From NCBI RefSeq assembly GCF_000428725.1, contig NZ_AUAM01000038.1, positions 1 to 44,353 of the forward strand: DNA of 44,353 nt, given 5' to 3'. A program made the translations under genes and the position numbers. The notes beneath the pieces are model-generated. The model ran no database searches. It worked only from the letters and a program-made list of their open reading frames with translations, and was not told where the DNA came from. This DNA is from Psychromonas aquimarina ATCC BAA-1526 (lineage in GTDB: Bacteria > Pseudomonadota > Gammaproteobacteria > Enterobacterales > Psychromonadaceae). This document shows positions 29,460-38,896 of this stretch, piece after piece (position 1 is the stretch's first letter; every line of letters starts with the position of its first letter).

Positions 29460-30694
29460 TGAGTATTCGTCGAGTTGTTGTTACAGGCATGTCCGGTGTT
29501 ACTGCATTCGGTAATGACTGGGAAAGTGTAGAAGCTAAATTAAAAGCTTGTGAAAACGCAGTATTATATATGCAGAGTTATGAGCAGTATGACGGTTTAA
29601 ATACCAAGCTGGCTGCGCCTATTGTTGATTTTGAGCTGCCGAAGCATTACACCCGTAAAAAAATTCGCGGTATGGGCAGGGTTTCAAAATTAGCGACACT
29701 TGCTTCTGAAAATGCTCTTATTCAAAGTGGTCTGCTTGGTAATGATATATTAACCAACGGCCAGACAGGTGTTGCTTACGGCTCCTCTACCGGCAGTACC
29801 GATGCGGTTGGTGCTTTTGGTGTCATGCTTAATGAAAAAAGCACTAAAGCTATCACAGCGACAACTTATGTACAGATGATGCCGCATACCAGTGCGGTTA
29901 ATGTCGGCCTGTTTTTTGGCTTAAAAGGGCGTATTATTCCTACCAGCAGTGCGTGTACTTCCGGCAGCCAGGCAATCGGTTATGCTTATGAAGCAATTAA
30001 GCATGGCTATCAGACAGTAATGGTTGCTGGTGGTGCGGAGGAGTTATGTCCGACGGAATCTGCAGTATTTGATACCCTGTTTGCTACCAGCCTTAAAAAT
30101 GATAATCCTAAATCAACACCCAGCCCGTACGACAAAGACCGTGACGGATTAGTTATTGGTGAAGGTGCCGGTACATTGGTATTAGAAGAATATGAACATG
30201 CTAAAGCGCGCGGCGCAAAAATATATGCGGAGTTAGTGGGATTTGCCAGTAACTGCGATGCGGCGCATGTAACACAGCCGCAGCAGGAAACCATGCAGAT
30301 CTGTATGGAGATGGCGCTTAAAAATGCAGATTTAAGCGCGGATAAAATCGGTTATGTTTCTGCGCATGGTACTGCGACAGAGCGTGGTGATATCGCTGAA
30401 ACTAATGCAACGCAGAATGTGGTCGGCAGTAAAACACCGATCAGCTCATTAAAGAGCTACTTCGGTCATACCTTAGGTGCATGCGGCGCAGTTGAAGCCT
30501 GGACTGCTATTGAGATGATGAACAGCGGCTGGTTTAATCCGACTTTAAATCTTAATAATATTGATCCGTTATGCGGTGATCTGGACTACATCACAGGCAG
30601 CGGCCGTGAAATCGATTGTGAATATATTATGAGTAATAACTTTGCCTTCGGCGGCATTAATACTTCATTAATATTTAAACGTATCAGAGATTAA
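29459..30694 (+). CDS. apeR: Beta-ketoacyl-ACP synthase (second complete KS of APE)
   Basis: A 411-residue FabF-like ketosynthase with an intact triad: C166 in TSSACTSGSQ, H303 in SAHGTATE and H337 in LKSYFGHTLGA. In characterised APE systems ApeR is a homodimer proposed to act early on the starter, while ApeO/ApeC elongates. It ends the operon, 11 nt before the terminator stem. Confidence 0.92.
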   Translation: MSIRRVVVTGMSGVTAFGNDWESVEAKLKACENAVLYMQSYEQYDGLNTKLAAPIVDFELPKHYTRKKIRGMGRVSKLATLASENALIQSGLLGNDILTNGQTGVAYGSSTGSTDAVGAFGVMLNEKSTKAITATTYVQMMPHTSAVNVGLFFGLKGRIIPTSSACTSGSQAIGYAYEAIKHGYQTVMVAGGAEELCPTESAVFDTLFATSLKNDNPKSTPSPYDKDRDGLVIGEGAGTLVLEEYEHAKARGAKIYAELVGFASNCDAAHVTQPQQETMQICMEMALKNADLSADKIGYVSAHGTATERGDIAETNATQNVVGSKTPISSLKSYFGHTLGACGAVEAWTAIEMMNSGWFNPTLNLNNIDPLCGDLDYITGSGREIDCEYIMSNNFAFGGINTSLIFKRIRD

Positions 30695-30705
30695 TTCTGA
30701 GCTGT

Positions 30706-30743
30706 AATCAGGTTGCTATTCTTTAGTAACCTGATTCATTTTT
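30706..30743 (+). terminator. Terminator of the APE operon
   Basis: AATCAGGTT (30706-30714) and AACCTGATT (30728-30736) form a perfect 9-bp stem with a 13-nt loop, followed by CATTTTTT. The stem overlaps the last codons of the convergent DUF2161 gene, so the two opposing transcripts meet here. Confidence 0.75.
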
Positions 30744-31411
30744 TCCCGCCACTGCGGCAGTTCGTCTGCCCCTTTTTCAGACAGCTGGTAAATACCTCGT
30801 TCCACTTTATTAAACCAGCCGTAGTAATTACTGCCTAAAAACTGTGTAGCCTGTGGCTCATCAATTGCCTTTTTTATTTCAGCCCCCTTGGCGTTAGGCT
30901 GTTTAGATAAATATTCAGCCACCCGGATGCAGCGCTGCCGGTAAGCTGTTAAACCGGCTTCTCTACGGGTTGAACCGCCCTTTTGTGTATCACCCTGACG
31001 GCTGCTGAACTCTTTTAACAAAGCTTTTTGTCTGCGCCGGTTTTTCCGCGGCGTGTAGTCTTTCGGATCGCTGACCACTTCAACATACTGCTGCTCTTTC
31101 TGCATATCTACGATAATCAGACCTAAACCTAATCGTGCGATCAGTTTTTTGACCTGTTTAGCCTGTTTTTTATAGATGGTGCACTGTTTGGGAACAGCAA
31201 TATAGACGGTATCTGCCAGGGTAAACCGTTCAACAGCCTGCAGCAGCAGGGTTATATTGATACTTAATTTAAGTTCGATAATCACCATTGAGTCATCTTT
31301 TACTGCGACAATATCACAGTCTTTTATCTCGCCTTTTACTTCATAACCCAGGCTGCTTAAAAAGCCTTTAATCGGTAAATAGAGATCGTTTTCTTTAAGT
31401 TTTGTGTTCAT
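30716..31411 (-). CDS. DUF2161 PD-(D/E)XK nuclease-fold protein
   Basis: A 231-residue protein of the DUF2161 family, annotated as putative PD-(D/E)XK phosphodiesterases. The nuclease-like core is visible: D33 in CDIVAVKDD and ELK (E46, K48) in MVIIELKLSINITLLLQAVER. A lysine/arginine-rich linker (about 120-155) leads to a C-terminal winged-helix-like region (YRQRCIRVAEYLSKQPNAKG to YQLSEKGADELPQW). The cellular role is unknown to me. It converges with the APE operon and is divergent from the phospholipase D gene. Confidence 0.7.
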   Translation of the reverse strand: MNTKLKENDLYLPIKGFLSSLGYEVKGEIKDCDIVAVKDDSMVIIELKLSINITLLLQAVERFTLADTVYIAVPKQCTIYKKQAKQVKKLIARLGLGLIIVDMQKEQQYVEVVSDPKDYTPRKNRRRQKALLKEFSSRQGDTQKGGSTRREAGLTAYRQRCIRVAEYLSKQPNAKGAEIKKAIDEPQATQFLGSNYYGWFNKVERGIYQLSEKGADELPQWREKMNQVTKE

Positions 31412-31499
31412 CTGCTCTTTCTATGATTGAATATCAGAATCTATCCATTATATTAAAATTAAGGGCGAAGTAATCGCTATTTATTCGCAGACTTATCAT

Positions 31500-33071
31500 A
31501 TGGATATGCTTATGTTTAAAGGTTTTATTGTAATTTTATTTATCGTCCCGTTAACTGCCTGCATCAGTCTGCCGGATAACAACAGCTCTCCCAGCTATAC
31601 TCTGGAAAAATCAACGCAGTCAAAATTAGTCAGAGAGGTGGAAAAAGCGCATAAAGGTTTAAATTTAGGGGCGGATCAGGTCTCTGTTTTGTTATTAGAT
31701 GACGGCATTGATGCGTTTGTCGCCAGGCTTTCACTGATTAAGTCCGCACAGTCGAGTCTTGATCTTCAGTATTATTTATACCATTCAGATTTAAGCGGAG
31801 GTCTGCTGACCACTGCATTATGGCAGGCTGCCGAACGCGGAGTACGGGTTCGTTTACTGGTTGATGATATGGATCTTGCCGGTAAAGATCAGAATATCGC
31901 CATGTTAAGTGCACACCCTAATTTTGAAGTACGTATTTTTAATCCTTTTATTCGCGGCAAAAACCGTACCGGACAGCTTGTAACGCAGTTTGGCGCTGTT
32001 ACACGTCGTATGCATAATAAATCCTTCACCGTAGATAATACGCTTTCAATATTAGGGGGACGAAACATCGGGGATGTTTATTTCGGTGCGGATCCGGATG
32101 TTGTTTTCGGTGATTTAGATGTTGCCTTTTCAGGCCCGGCTGTACAGCAGGTCTCTGCTTCATTTGATCTGTACTGGAATAATCAGCTTTCTTACCCGAT
32201 TGAATTACTGAATGATTATCAGGCCACAGAAAGCACCTTGAATGAGGTATCCAGCGAGCTCAAAAAGTTTATTGCAGAAAACAAAACGAATGCCTATATC
32301 AAAGCTCTACAGCAGAATAATTTAGTTGAATTATTAAAAAACAACGAAGTAAAACAATATGCTGGAACTGCTGTTGTACTCTATGATGACCCGCTTAAAA
32401 TTGTTAAAGACAGAAGTAAAAAAGAATATCACCTGGCACCGCAGTTAAGTCCCTATTTTAAGAGCCTTAAAAAAGAACTAGTCATTGTTTCTCCTTATTT
32501 TGTTCCGGGAGTTGAAGGAATGTTGTTTTTCGAAGAGCTAATCGCGAAAGGCATTGAAGTCAAAATACTAACCAACTCTTTAAAATCTAATGATGTCAGT
32601 GTCGTACATGCCGGATATTCAAAATATCGTAATAAGTTATTAAAAATGGGCGTGAAAATATATGAGATGGATAGTGGAATACTGACCGAGAAGGGCCGTA
32701 TAAACAGCAAAAACAAAAAAACCTTTAACCTTTCCGGTATCTCCAAGGCAAGTCTGCATGCAAAATATTTTGTCTTAGACCGCCGTCATGCTTTTATCGG
32801 CTCACTTAATTTAGACCCTCGTTCGTTTAATGAAAATACCGAAATTGGTGTTGTTATTGACAGCAGAGAATTAGCCGATGATATAGCCGCTAATTTTGAC
32901 GATAATGTTCATAAAATTGCTTTTGAGTTATCCTTGCAAGATGATCAGTTAGTCTGGATTAAGCTGCGCGGAAACAGGAAAACAAGCTATTACAATGAGC
33001 CGTACAGCAGCTGGTGGGACCGTTTTGTTATCGGATTTTTGCGTTTATTACCCGGTGAATCTCAATTATGA
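31500..33071 (+). CDS. Phospholipase D-family lipoprotein, ClsC-like cardiolipin synthase
   Basis: A 523-residue protein with an N-terminal lipoprotein signal (FKGFIVILFIVPLTAC, lipidated Cys about 21) and two HKD motifs. HKD1 is RMHNKSFTVDN (H172, K174, D179, then GGRN) and HKD2 is LHAKYFVLDRRHAFIGSLN (H420, K422, D427). The spacing and LQYYLYHSD near residue 89 resemble E. coli ClsC (YmdC), which makes cardiolipin from PE and PG; E. coli ClsC lacks this lipobox as far as I recall, so function is by family only. Alternative in-frame ATGs occur at 31506 and 31512. Confidence 0.8.
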   Translation: MDMLMFKGFIVILFIVPLTACISLPDNNSSPSYTLEKSTQSKLVREVEKAHKGLNLGADQVSVLLLDDGIDAFVARLSLIKSAQSSLDLQYYLYHSDLSGGLLTTALWQAAERGVRVRLLVDDMDLAGKDQNIAMLSAHPNFEVRIFNPFIRGKNRTGQLVTQFGAVTRRMHNKSFTVDNTLSILGGRNIGDVYFGADPDVVFGDLDVAFSGPAVQQVSASFDLYWNNQLSYPIELLNDYQATESTLNEVSSELKKFIAENKTNAYIKALQQNNLVELLKNNEVKQYAGTAVVLYDDPLKIVKDRSKKEYHLAPQLSPYFKSLKKELVIVSPYFVPGVEGMLFFEELIAKGIEVKILTNSLKSNDVSVVHAGYSKYRNKLLKMGVKIYEMDSGILTEKGRINSKNKKTFNLSGISKASLHAKYFVLDRRHAFIGSLNLDPRSFNENTEIGVVIDSRELADDIAANFDDNVHKIAFELSLQDDQLVWIKLRGNRKTSYYNEPYSSWWDRFVIGFLRLLPGESQL

Positions 33072-33096
33072 TGTAAATGCTCACTAGCGGTTTATT

Positions 33097-33999
33097 TTAA
33101 CTGTTTAATGATTTGAATGACTTTTTAAACTCATTAATTGTGGTACTTTTTACTTTTCCTATGTTCTGCTGAGTACGGGTTAATAATACGAAACTCCAGC
33201 GTCCGTCACTATTCATAAAATCGATATTTAGTTTTTTTATCTGCTGTGCATTTGCAGATGAACTGACCACGTGGTTTGGTAATAATGCCCAGCCGCCCTC
33301 TTTTAATAATGATAAAATAATATCCGTATTACTGATAACTGCCTGTTGTGAAGATATCTGCAGCATTTTACCTAAACCGACTTCCATATGATTTTCTGCG
33401 ACATACTGTAGGTTTTGTTCTAAATCAGGCAGGCTGCAGCTGTTACTTTTTCCTAATTGAGTGTCTTTATGTGCAAAAAATGAAAAAGGTAAATAACCAA
33501 GGTTTGTGAAGGCCAGTCCTTTTTCCGGAAGCACGGCGTTAACGCCGCCTAGTACTAATGCTATATCGGCCCGCTGCTGAGCTAAAGCTTTAATTGATTC
33601 CCCTTTTCCTCTATGTATCCAGTTTAATCGGGTATTAGGAAACTGCTCCTGAACACTGTTCTGTACTTCTATGATCACTGAAATGGGCAGTGAAATATCA
33701 TGATAAATAGTTAAACTTTTCTCCAGACCGCCAGCTAAGCTGTCACCACTATTCTGCAGCAGCTGTGCTTGATACAAAATATGTTTTGCCTGGGTTAACA
33801 GGCTTTCTCCCTCAAAGGTGATTTTTGGAAACTTGCCGCTGCGGTCAAATAATGTAATACCTAAATCGATCTCCAGGTTGCCGACCTGCTGATGCAGAGT
33901 GGAGCGGTCTTTATGGAGAGATTTAGCCGCTTTACTGAATGATCCCGTTTCGGCAACGGCAATAAATGCAGATAATTGTTCAAAACTAAAACGAAGCAT
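33097..33999 (-). CDS. LysR-family transcriptional regulator
   Basis: A 300-residue LysR regulator. The N-terminal winged HTH (residues about 3-60: FIAVAETGSFSKAAKSLHKD followed by RSTLHQQVGNLEIDLG) is typical, and the remainder is the periplasmic-binding-like effector domain (about 88-295). It is divergent from the Ntn hydrolase gene across 99 bp that contain an inverted and a direct repeat, so it probably controls that gene and itself. The effector is unknown. Confidence 0.9.
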   Translation of the reverse strand: MLRFSFEQLSAFIAVAETGSFSKAAKSLHKDRSTLHQQVGNLEIDLGITLFDRSGKFPKITFEGESLLTQAKHILYQAQLLQNSGDSLAGGLEKSLTIYHDISLPISVIIEVQNSVQEQFPNTRLNWIHRGKGESIKALAQQRADIALVLGGVNAVLPEKGLAFTNLGYLPFSFFAHKDTQLGKSNSCSLPDLEQNLQYVAENHMEVGLGKMLQISSQQAVISNTDIILSLLKEGGWALLPNHVVSSSANAQQIKKLNIDFMNSDGRWSFVLLTRTQQNIGKVKSTTINEFKKSFKSLNS

Positions 34000-34024
34000 A
34001 AAAGACCTTTCTGTTGGGGATTTT

Positions 34025-34092
34025 CAAACATAACCGAGATTACCTGATGTTTGTATTGATTACTATATGAGCATACAAACATAATCGAGGTG
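34025..34092. promoter_or_regulatory. Likely LysR operator between divergent genes
   Basis: An inverted repeat TGTTTGTAT (34048-34056) / ATACAAACA (34073-34081) is nested in a 16-bp direct repeat, CAAACATAACCGAGAT (34025-34040) and CAAACATAATCGAGGT (34077-34092), with two differences. Paired sites of this kind between a LysR gene and its divergent target are the expected regulator-binding arrangement. The right copy includes the ribosome site of the hydrolase gene. Confidence 0.6.
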
Positions 34093-34098
34093 AATATC

Positions 34099-35166
34099 AT
34101 GGCTTTATTTTTTAAAAAATCCGTAGTTAATGCTGCCCTTGCCGGTGCGCTGACGCTGTCTGCACTGTCTGCTGCTCAGGCTTGTTCCCGTGTTTTCTGG
34201 GAAACTCAAGATCATGGCGTATTTGTCGCCCGCACTATGGACTGGATGGTGGAAACGCATCCTACCATTGATATACGTACTAAGGGGATAAGCTACCGGG
34301 GAGCTGAATCAGGTGACAAAGTAGTGACCTGGACCTCTAAATATGCGTCAATTATGACCACCTTTTACGGTAAAGCAGGTATTGATGGTTTTAATGAGAA
34401 AGGCTTAGCAGTTAACGCCTTGTATCTGGGGGAAGAAAGTCCCGGTCAATATGATAAGAGTAAATTTCAGTTAGAAAATTCACGTATTGTTCCGTATTTA
34501 TTAGATAATTTCAGCACGGTAAAAGAGGCGGTCGCTGCTATTAAAAATATTCAGTTACAGCAGTTTGGTCCTGAAGGTGAAAAATTAAAAGGGCACTATT
34601 CTCTTCAGGATAAAAGTGGTGACTCTGCTGTATTAGAGTTTGTGGATGGAAAATGGTTTGTTTATCACGGCGCAGAATATGACGTATTAACTAATAGCCC
34701 GGTATACAAAAAACATTTAGAAAACTGGCAGAAAGCAAAACCCCAAAATAATGAAGTGGTGGATGCTGAATTTCCTCTCGAGGGTAATGTTGCGCCGGAT
34801 CAGCGCTTTATCTGGAATAAATATATGCTTGAGCAGCTGCAGGAACCAGGTAGTTATAATAACGGTCTGGCAAAAATTGACAGTGTGGCTTACAAAGTAC
34901 CTTTAGATGCAGCTAATAGAATAGTTAATGGAAAAATGACTGGTTATGCTACTCAGTACACTTTGGTATATAACCTCGAGGCGTTAGAGTTAAATATACG
35001 TTATCAGTATGGAGATGTTTATACGCAGTTTAAAGTAGACTTTAATAAACTAAACGACGGTCGAAACTATACATTAAAAGCGGATCAACAGAGTAACAGC
35101 GGCGATATGACCAGCAGCTTTAAACAGGGAAATGGAGTGATGGCGCAGTACCGCACTGCTGAATAA
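34099..35166 (+). CDS. Secreted linear amide C-N hydrolase (choloylglycine hydrolase / penicillin V acylase family)
   Basis: An Ntn-family hydrolase of 355 residues from ATG 34099. The signal peptide (residues 1-28, ending SALSAAQA) is followed directly by C29, which would become the N-terminal nucleophile after cleavage: CSRVFWETQDHGVFVARTMDW. The ARTMDW segment carries the conserved Arg and Asp of the family. Substrates may include acyl-homoserine lactones, bile salts or penicillin V; sequence alone does not decide. I prefer ATG 34099 over an in-frame GTG at 34090, which lies inside the CGAGGTG ribosome site. Confidence 0.85.
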   Translation: MALFFKKSVVNAALAGALTLSALSAAQACSRVFWETQDHGVFVARTMDWMVETHPTIDIRTKGISYRGAESGDKVVTWTSKYASIMTTFYGKAGIDGFNEKGLAVNALYLGEESPGQYDKSKFQLENSRIVPYLLDNFSTVKEAVAAIKNIQLQQFGPEGEKLKGHYSLQDKSGDSAVLEFVDGKWFVYHGAEYDVLTNSPVYKKHLENWQKAKPQNNEVVDAEFPLEGNVAPDQRFIWNKYMLEQLQEPGSYNNGLAKIDSVAYKVPLDAANRIVNGKMTGYATQYTLVYNLEALELNIRYQYGDVYTQFKVDFNKLNDGRNYTLKADQQSNSGDMTSSFKQGNGVMAQYRTAE

Positions 35167-35198
35167 GCATAGCCGGTTTGGGGATTTATTTACTCAAT

Positions 35199-35239
35199 AA
35201 TGCCGTTTGCTATAAATAAACGGCATTTGCTTTCTTTAT
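35199..35239 (+). terminator. Probable terminator after the Ntn hydrolase gene
   Basis: AATGCCGTTT (35199-35208) and AAACGGCATT (35218-35227) form a perfect 10-bp stem with a 9-nt loop, followed by TGCTTTCTTT. The T-tract is interrupted, so termination may be partial. The rest of the gap to glyQ (to 35460) holds only the glyQ promoter. Confidence 0.65.
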
Positions 35240-35393
35240 ATGAACTAATTTTATGAGTTTTAGATTTAGCTGACGAAATCTGAGCGGCAGCATTTTTACT
35301 GGTAAATATTTATCTGTTTGTAATTTATTCAATGATCTTTTCTACTCCCGGCCTGCTCTTCACTTCAATAGTGACCTGTGTTATTGATTGCCA

Positions 35394-35423
35394 TTGGTAT
35401 AATTGACTTCTAATGGTTATAAT
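35394..35423 (+). promoter_or_regulatory. Candidate glyQS promoter
   Basis: TTGGTA (35394-35399), an 18-bp spacer and a perfect TATAAT (35418-35423) lie about 38 bp before the glyQ ATG. A second TATAAT at 35398-35403 overlaps the -35. Confidence 0.5.
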
Positions 35424-35460
35424 ACCCCCCATTTTTTATAAGCAACTCGAAGCGGAAATC

Positions 35461-36366
35461 ATGCAAAAATTCGATACAAAAACATTCCAAGGGCTAATTC
35501 TTGCACTGCAAGATTTCTGGGCTCGTCAAGGTTGTGCCATTGTTCAGCCGCTAGATATGGAAGTGGGCGCTGGTACATTCCACCCGCAGACATTCCTGCG
35601 TTCAATTGGTCCTGAGCCGATGAGCAGTGCATATGTACAGCCGTGCCGCCGTCCTACTGACGGTCGTTATGGTGAAAACCCGAACCGTCTGCAGCATTAT
35701 TACCAGTTCCAGGTGGTGCTTAAGCCGTCTCCGAAAAATATTCAGGAGCTTTACCTTAAATCGCTTGAAGAGATCGGGGTTGATACTTCAGTTCATGACA
35801 TACGTTTTGTAGAAGATAACTGGGAGTCCCCAACGCTGGGCGCATGGGGATTAGGCTGGGAAATCTGGTTAAACGGTATGGAAGTTTCACAATTTACCTA
35901 TTTCCAGCAGGTTGGCGGTTTAGAGTGTTCTCCGGTAACCGGTGAAATAACTTACGGTCTTGAGCGTCTTGCAATGTATGTACAGGGCGTTGACAGTATT
36001 TATGATCTTGTCTGGACAGACGGCCCTATGGGACGTGTTACTTACGGTGATATTTTCCATCAGAATGAAGTTGAGCAGTCTGCTTATAACTTTGAACATG
36101 CAGATGTTGATGCATTATTCGGTCAGTTTGAGCAGTGTGAAAAAGACAGCCAGAAACTGATTGAAGCCGGTTTAGCACTTCCTGCATACGAACAGGTGAT
36201 GAAAGCGTCTCATGTATTTAACCTGTTAGATGCACGCCATGCTATCTCTGTTACAGAGCGTCAGCGTTATATTCTGCGCGTTCGTACTTTATCTAAAGCA
36301 GTGGCAGAAGCTTATTATGCTAAGCGTGAAGCGCTTGGTTTCCCACTTTGCAAAAAAACTAGTTAA
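35461..36366 (+). CDS. glyQ: Glycyl-tRNA synthetase alpha subunit
   Basis: A 301-residue class II synthetase subunit that activates glycine. [20 protein letters not shown] is the standard N-terminus, so ATG 35461 is chosen; the frame is open 48 nt further up from a GTG, but that part is not conserved. Class II motif 2 lies in [20 protein letters not shown] (about 63-82) and motif 3 in [22 protein letters not shown] (about 168-189). glyS follows after 15 nt. Confidence 0.97.
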   Translation: MQKFDTKTFQGLILALQDFWARQGCAIVQPLDMEVGAGTFHPQTFLRSIGPEPMSSAYVQPCRRPTDGRYGENPNRLQHYYQFQVVLKPSPKNIQELYLKSLEEIGVDTSVHDIRFVEDNWESPTLGAWGLGWEIWLNGMEVSQFTYFQQVGGLECSPVTGEITYGLERLAMYVQGVDSIYDLVWTDGPMGRVTYGDIFHQNEVEQSAYNFEHADVDALFGQFEQCEKDSQKLIEAGLALPAYEQVMKASHVFNLLDARHAISVTERQRYILRVRTLSKAVAEAYYAKREALGFPLCKKTS

Positions 36367-36381
36367 ATAGAGGCAAGTTTC

Positions 36382-38448
36382 ATGTCACAAGAAAATTTAC
36401 TGATTGAACTGGGAACTGAAGAGTTACCACCGAAATCATTACGTAAACTTGCTGAGTCTTTTGCAAGTAACGTTGAAGCAGAATTAAATAAAGCGGAATT
36501 AGCATTTGATAATGTACGCTGGTTAGCGTCTCCACGCCGTTTAGCTTTAATTATTTCCAACCTGTCGAGTGCACAGACAGATAAAGTTGTTGAAAAACGC
36601 GGTCCTGCAGTGAATGTTGCATTTGATGCTGAAGGTCAGGCAACTAAAGCCGCACAAGGCTGGGCACGTTCCAACGGTATCACTGTTGAACAGGCTGAGC
36701 GTCTGGTTACTGATAAAGGCGAGTGGTTATTATTTAAGTCGGAAGTTAAAGGTCAGTCTGTTGCACAACTGATCCCCGGCATTGCCGCTGGTGCACTGGC
36801 TAAACTGCCGATTCCTAAACCAATGCGCTGGGGCTCTGCTGCGACACAGTTCATTCGCCCTGTTCATACTGTCACTATGTTATTTGGTGAACAGCTGATT
36901 CAAGGTGAATTATTAGGTGTTGAATCAGATCGTGTTATCCGTGGTCATCGCTTCCTGGGTGAAGCGGAGCTGGTACTAAATCATGCAGATCAGTATGAAA
37001 CATTATTAGACGACAGCGGAAAAGTTATTGCTGATTATGAGCGCCGTAAAGCGATTATTCGTGATCAGGTTGAAGCACTTGCCGCTCACGAAAACGGTGT
37101 TGCTGCTATTGATGACGATCTGCTTGAAGAAGTAACTTCACTGGTTGAATGGCCTGTTACACTGATTGGCTCTTTTGAAGATAAATTCCTTGCGGTACCT
37201 TCTGAAGCGCTTATGTACACCATGAAAGACAACCAGAAGTATTTCCCGGTATTAGATAAAGCAGGAAACTTACTGCCGCGTTTTATCTTTGTTTCTAATA
37301 TTGTCAGCCGTGATCCTGCCCAAGTGATCAGCGGTAATGAAAAAGTTATCCGTCCTCGTCTAGCGGACGCTGAGTTCTTTTTCGAAACAGATAAAAAGAA
37401 AACGCTGGCAAGCCGTTTAGAGTCTTTATCAAGCGTATTATTCCAGAAGCAGCTTGGCACGCTTAAAGAGAAATCTGAGCGTATTTCAAATGTTGCTGAA
37501 GATATTGCACTGCAGATTAAAGCTGATACTAAACACGCGCAACGTGCAGGTTTATTATCTAAAACTGATTTAATGACTGAAATGGTAATGGAATTCCCAG
37601 ACGTTCAAGGCGTGATGGGTATGTATTACGCGAAACATGACGGTGAAGATCATGAAGTTGCTGTTGCATTAAACGAGCAGTATTTACCGCGTTTTGCTGG
37701 TGACAAACTGCCGACCTCATTGGTGGCGTGTGCTGTTTCTTTAGCTGACAAACTGGATACGCTGGTGGGTATCTTCGGTATCGGTCAGGCGCCTAAAGGT
37801 GATAAAGACCCGTTTGCCCTTCGTCGTGCGGCGATTGGTTTACTGCGTATTGTTACAGATAAAAATCTGGATTTAGATATTGTTGAATTAGCTGAAATTG
37901 TTAAAGCACAGTACGGTAGTAAATTAACCAACGACAATGTTGTTAATGATGTTGTTGATTTTCTGTTTGCCCGTTTCCGTGCAACTTACCAGGCAAATGG
38001 TTTTTCAGTTGAACTGATTCAGTCTGTATTGGATCGCCGTCCTACTAAACCTGTTGACTTTGAAAAACGTATTCAAGCTGTTGCTAAGTTCCAGGAACTG
38101 CCTGAAGCAGCGCCGATTGCAGCCGCCAACAAACGTATTAGTAATATCTTAGCGAAAGTTAAAGGTGATATTAATACAGATGTAGATGCTTCTCTGTTTG
38201 AAGAAGACGCTGAAAAGGCATTAGCTGAAATTTTAGGCTCTCTAGAAAGCAAGCTAAGCCCTTTATTTGCAGCCGGAGACTACGAGGCAGCCTTGTTCGA
38301 ACTTGCCTCTCTACAAGCGCCTGTGGACGTATTCTTCGATAACGTAATGGTTATGGCTGAAAATGACGCAGTAAAACAGAACCGTTTAGCAATATTAAAC
38401 CGCTTACGTAATCTGTTCCTGCAGGTTGCCGATGTATCCGTTTTATAA
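36382..38448 (+). CDS. glyS: Glycyl-tRNA synthetase beta subunit
   Basis: The 688-residue tRNA-binding subunit of the alpha2beta2 glycyl-tRNA synthetase. It opens with [20 protein letters not shown], the family signature. It also shows PKPMRWG near residue 148, [20 protein letters not shown] near 286, the HD-like segment with [13 protein letters not shown], and a C-terminal anticodon-binding domain ending [17 protein letters not shown]. Length matches E. coli GlyS (689 aa). It is cotranscribed with glyQ and closed by a terminator 46 nt after the stop. Confidence 0.97.
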   Translation: MSQENLLIELGTEELPPKSLRKLAESFASNVEAELNKAELAFDNVRWLASPRRLALIISNLSSAQTDKVVEKRGPAVNVAFDAEGQATKAAQGWARSNGITVEQAERLVTDKGEWLLFKSEVKGQSVAQLIPGIAAGALAKLPIPKPMRWGSAATQFIRPVHTVTMLFGEQLIQGELLGVESDRVIRGHRFLGEAELVLNHADQYETLLDDSGKVIADYERRKAIIRDQVEALAAHENGVAAIDDDLLEEVTSLVEWPVTLIGSFEDKFLAVPSEALMYTMKDNQKYFPVLDKAGNLLPRFIFVSNIVSRDPAQVISGNEKVIRPRLADAEFFFETDKKKTLASRLESLSSVLFQKQLGTLKEKSERISNVAEDIALQIKADTKHAQRAGLLSKTDLMTEMVMEFPDVQGVMGMYYAKHDGEDHEVAVALNEQYLPRFAGDKLPTSLVACAVSLADKLDTLVGIFGIGQAPKGDKDPFALRRAAIGLLRIVTDKNLDLDIVELAEIVKAQYGSKLTNDNVVNDVVDFLFARFRATYQANGFSVELIQSVLDRRPTKPVDFEKRIQAVAKFQELPEAAPIAAANKRISNILAKVKGDINTDVDASLFEEDAEKALAEILGSLESKLSPLFAAGDYEAALFELASLQAPVDVFFDNVMVMAENDAVKQNRLAILNRLRNLFLQVADVSVL

Positions 38449-38493
38449 TATGAACACTTAATTTACGGGTTACTGTAAATTTACATTGTTTTT

Positions 38494-38521
38494 AAAAGCT
38501 CAGTTTTTACTGAGCTTTTTT
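38494..38521 (+). terminator. Intrinsic terminator of glyQS
   Basis: AAAAGCTCAGT (38494-38504), a 4-nt loop and ACTGAGCTTTTTT (38509-38521) form an 11-bp stem ending in a T-run. Confidence 0.9.
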
Positions 38522-38566
38522 GTATGCGCTGAAATTTTATATTTTTTCGCTTTGCCTGCTATGGTA

Positions 38567-38829
38567 TATACCCATGATACCTCAAGGTGCTTTATCAGGA
38601 CTCAGCTCGGAGACCAGAATAAGGCACAGTATGAGGGTAATGGTGATCCCTTATTGAATGCTGTAACGCGATACTGGTTTTCGATCTGAGCCCCCGAAGG
38701 GCAAGCCAAATTGCACTCATCTACGTCGTTATAAAGTCTCAATGTAGAGCAACTATACTTCAATTTTATGCCTAGCATCTAAGTACAATTTGACTTGCTG
38801 ATTTTGCATCTTGAAGTAACATGGGTATA
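38567..38829. repeat. MITE-like repeat element (263 bp)
   Basis: Terminal inverted repeats bound the element. The left end is TATACCCATGATACCTCAAG; the reverse complement of the right end is TATACCCATGTTACTTCAAG, 18 of 20 identical. An inner inverted repeat pairs GCAAGCCAAATTGCA (38701-38715) with its near-complement TACAATTTGACTTGC near 38784. No gene is seen; a frame at 38486-38689 crosses the glyS terminator and is unlikely to be translated. I recall similar ends (ATCTTGAAGTAACATGGGTATA) in Vibrio-like genomes but cannot check. Its right end may supply a -35 (TTGAAG 38811-38816) for avtA. Confidence 0.65.
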
Positions 38830-38848
38830 ACAAACTATAATTTTTACC

Positions 38849-38864
38849 TGTTTCATGTGAAACA
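38849..38864. promoter_or_regulatory. parS site upstream of avtA
   Basis: TGTTTCATGTGAAACA matches the ParB-binding consensus TGTTTCACGTGAAACA at 15 of 16 positions, with perfect TGTTTCA/TGAAACA arms. It lies 8 bp after a TATAAT (38836-38841) and 33 bp before the avtA start, so bound ParB might affect avtA transcription. Confidence 0.75.
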
Positions 38865-38896
38865 TACTTCTAAAGAACAGCAATATAGGAAAATAA

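Noticed and set aside
33246..33262. CACGTG palindrome (ACCACGTGGT) inside the LysR gene as another parS
   Set aside because: The core is present but the outer arms do not match TGTTTC/GAAACA; the sequence is explained by coding.
35413..35460. N-terminal extension of GlyQ from an upstream GTG
   Set aside because: GlyQ proteins begin MQKFDTxTFQG; the extension covers the promoter -10 and leader.
38486..38689. 67-codon frame after glyS
   Set aside because: It starts within the glyS terminator hairpin and runs into the MITE-like repeat.
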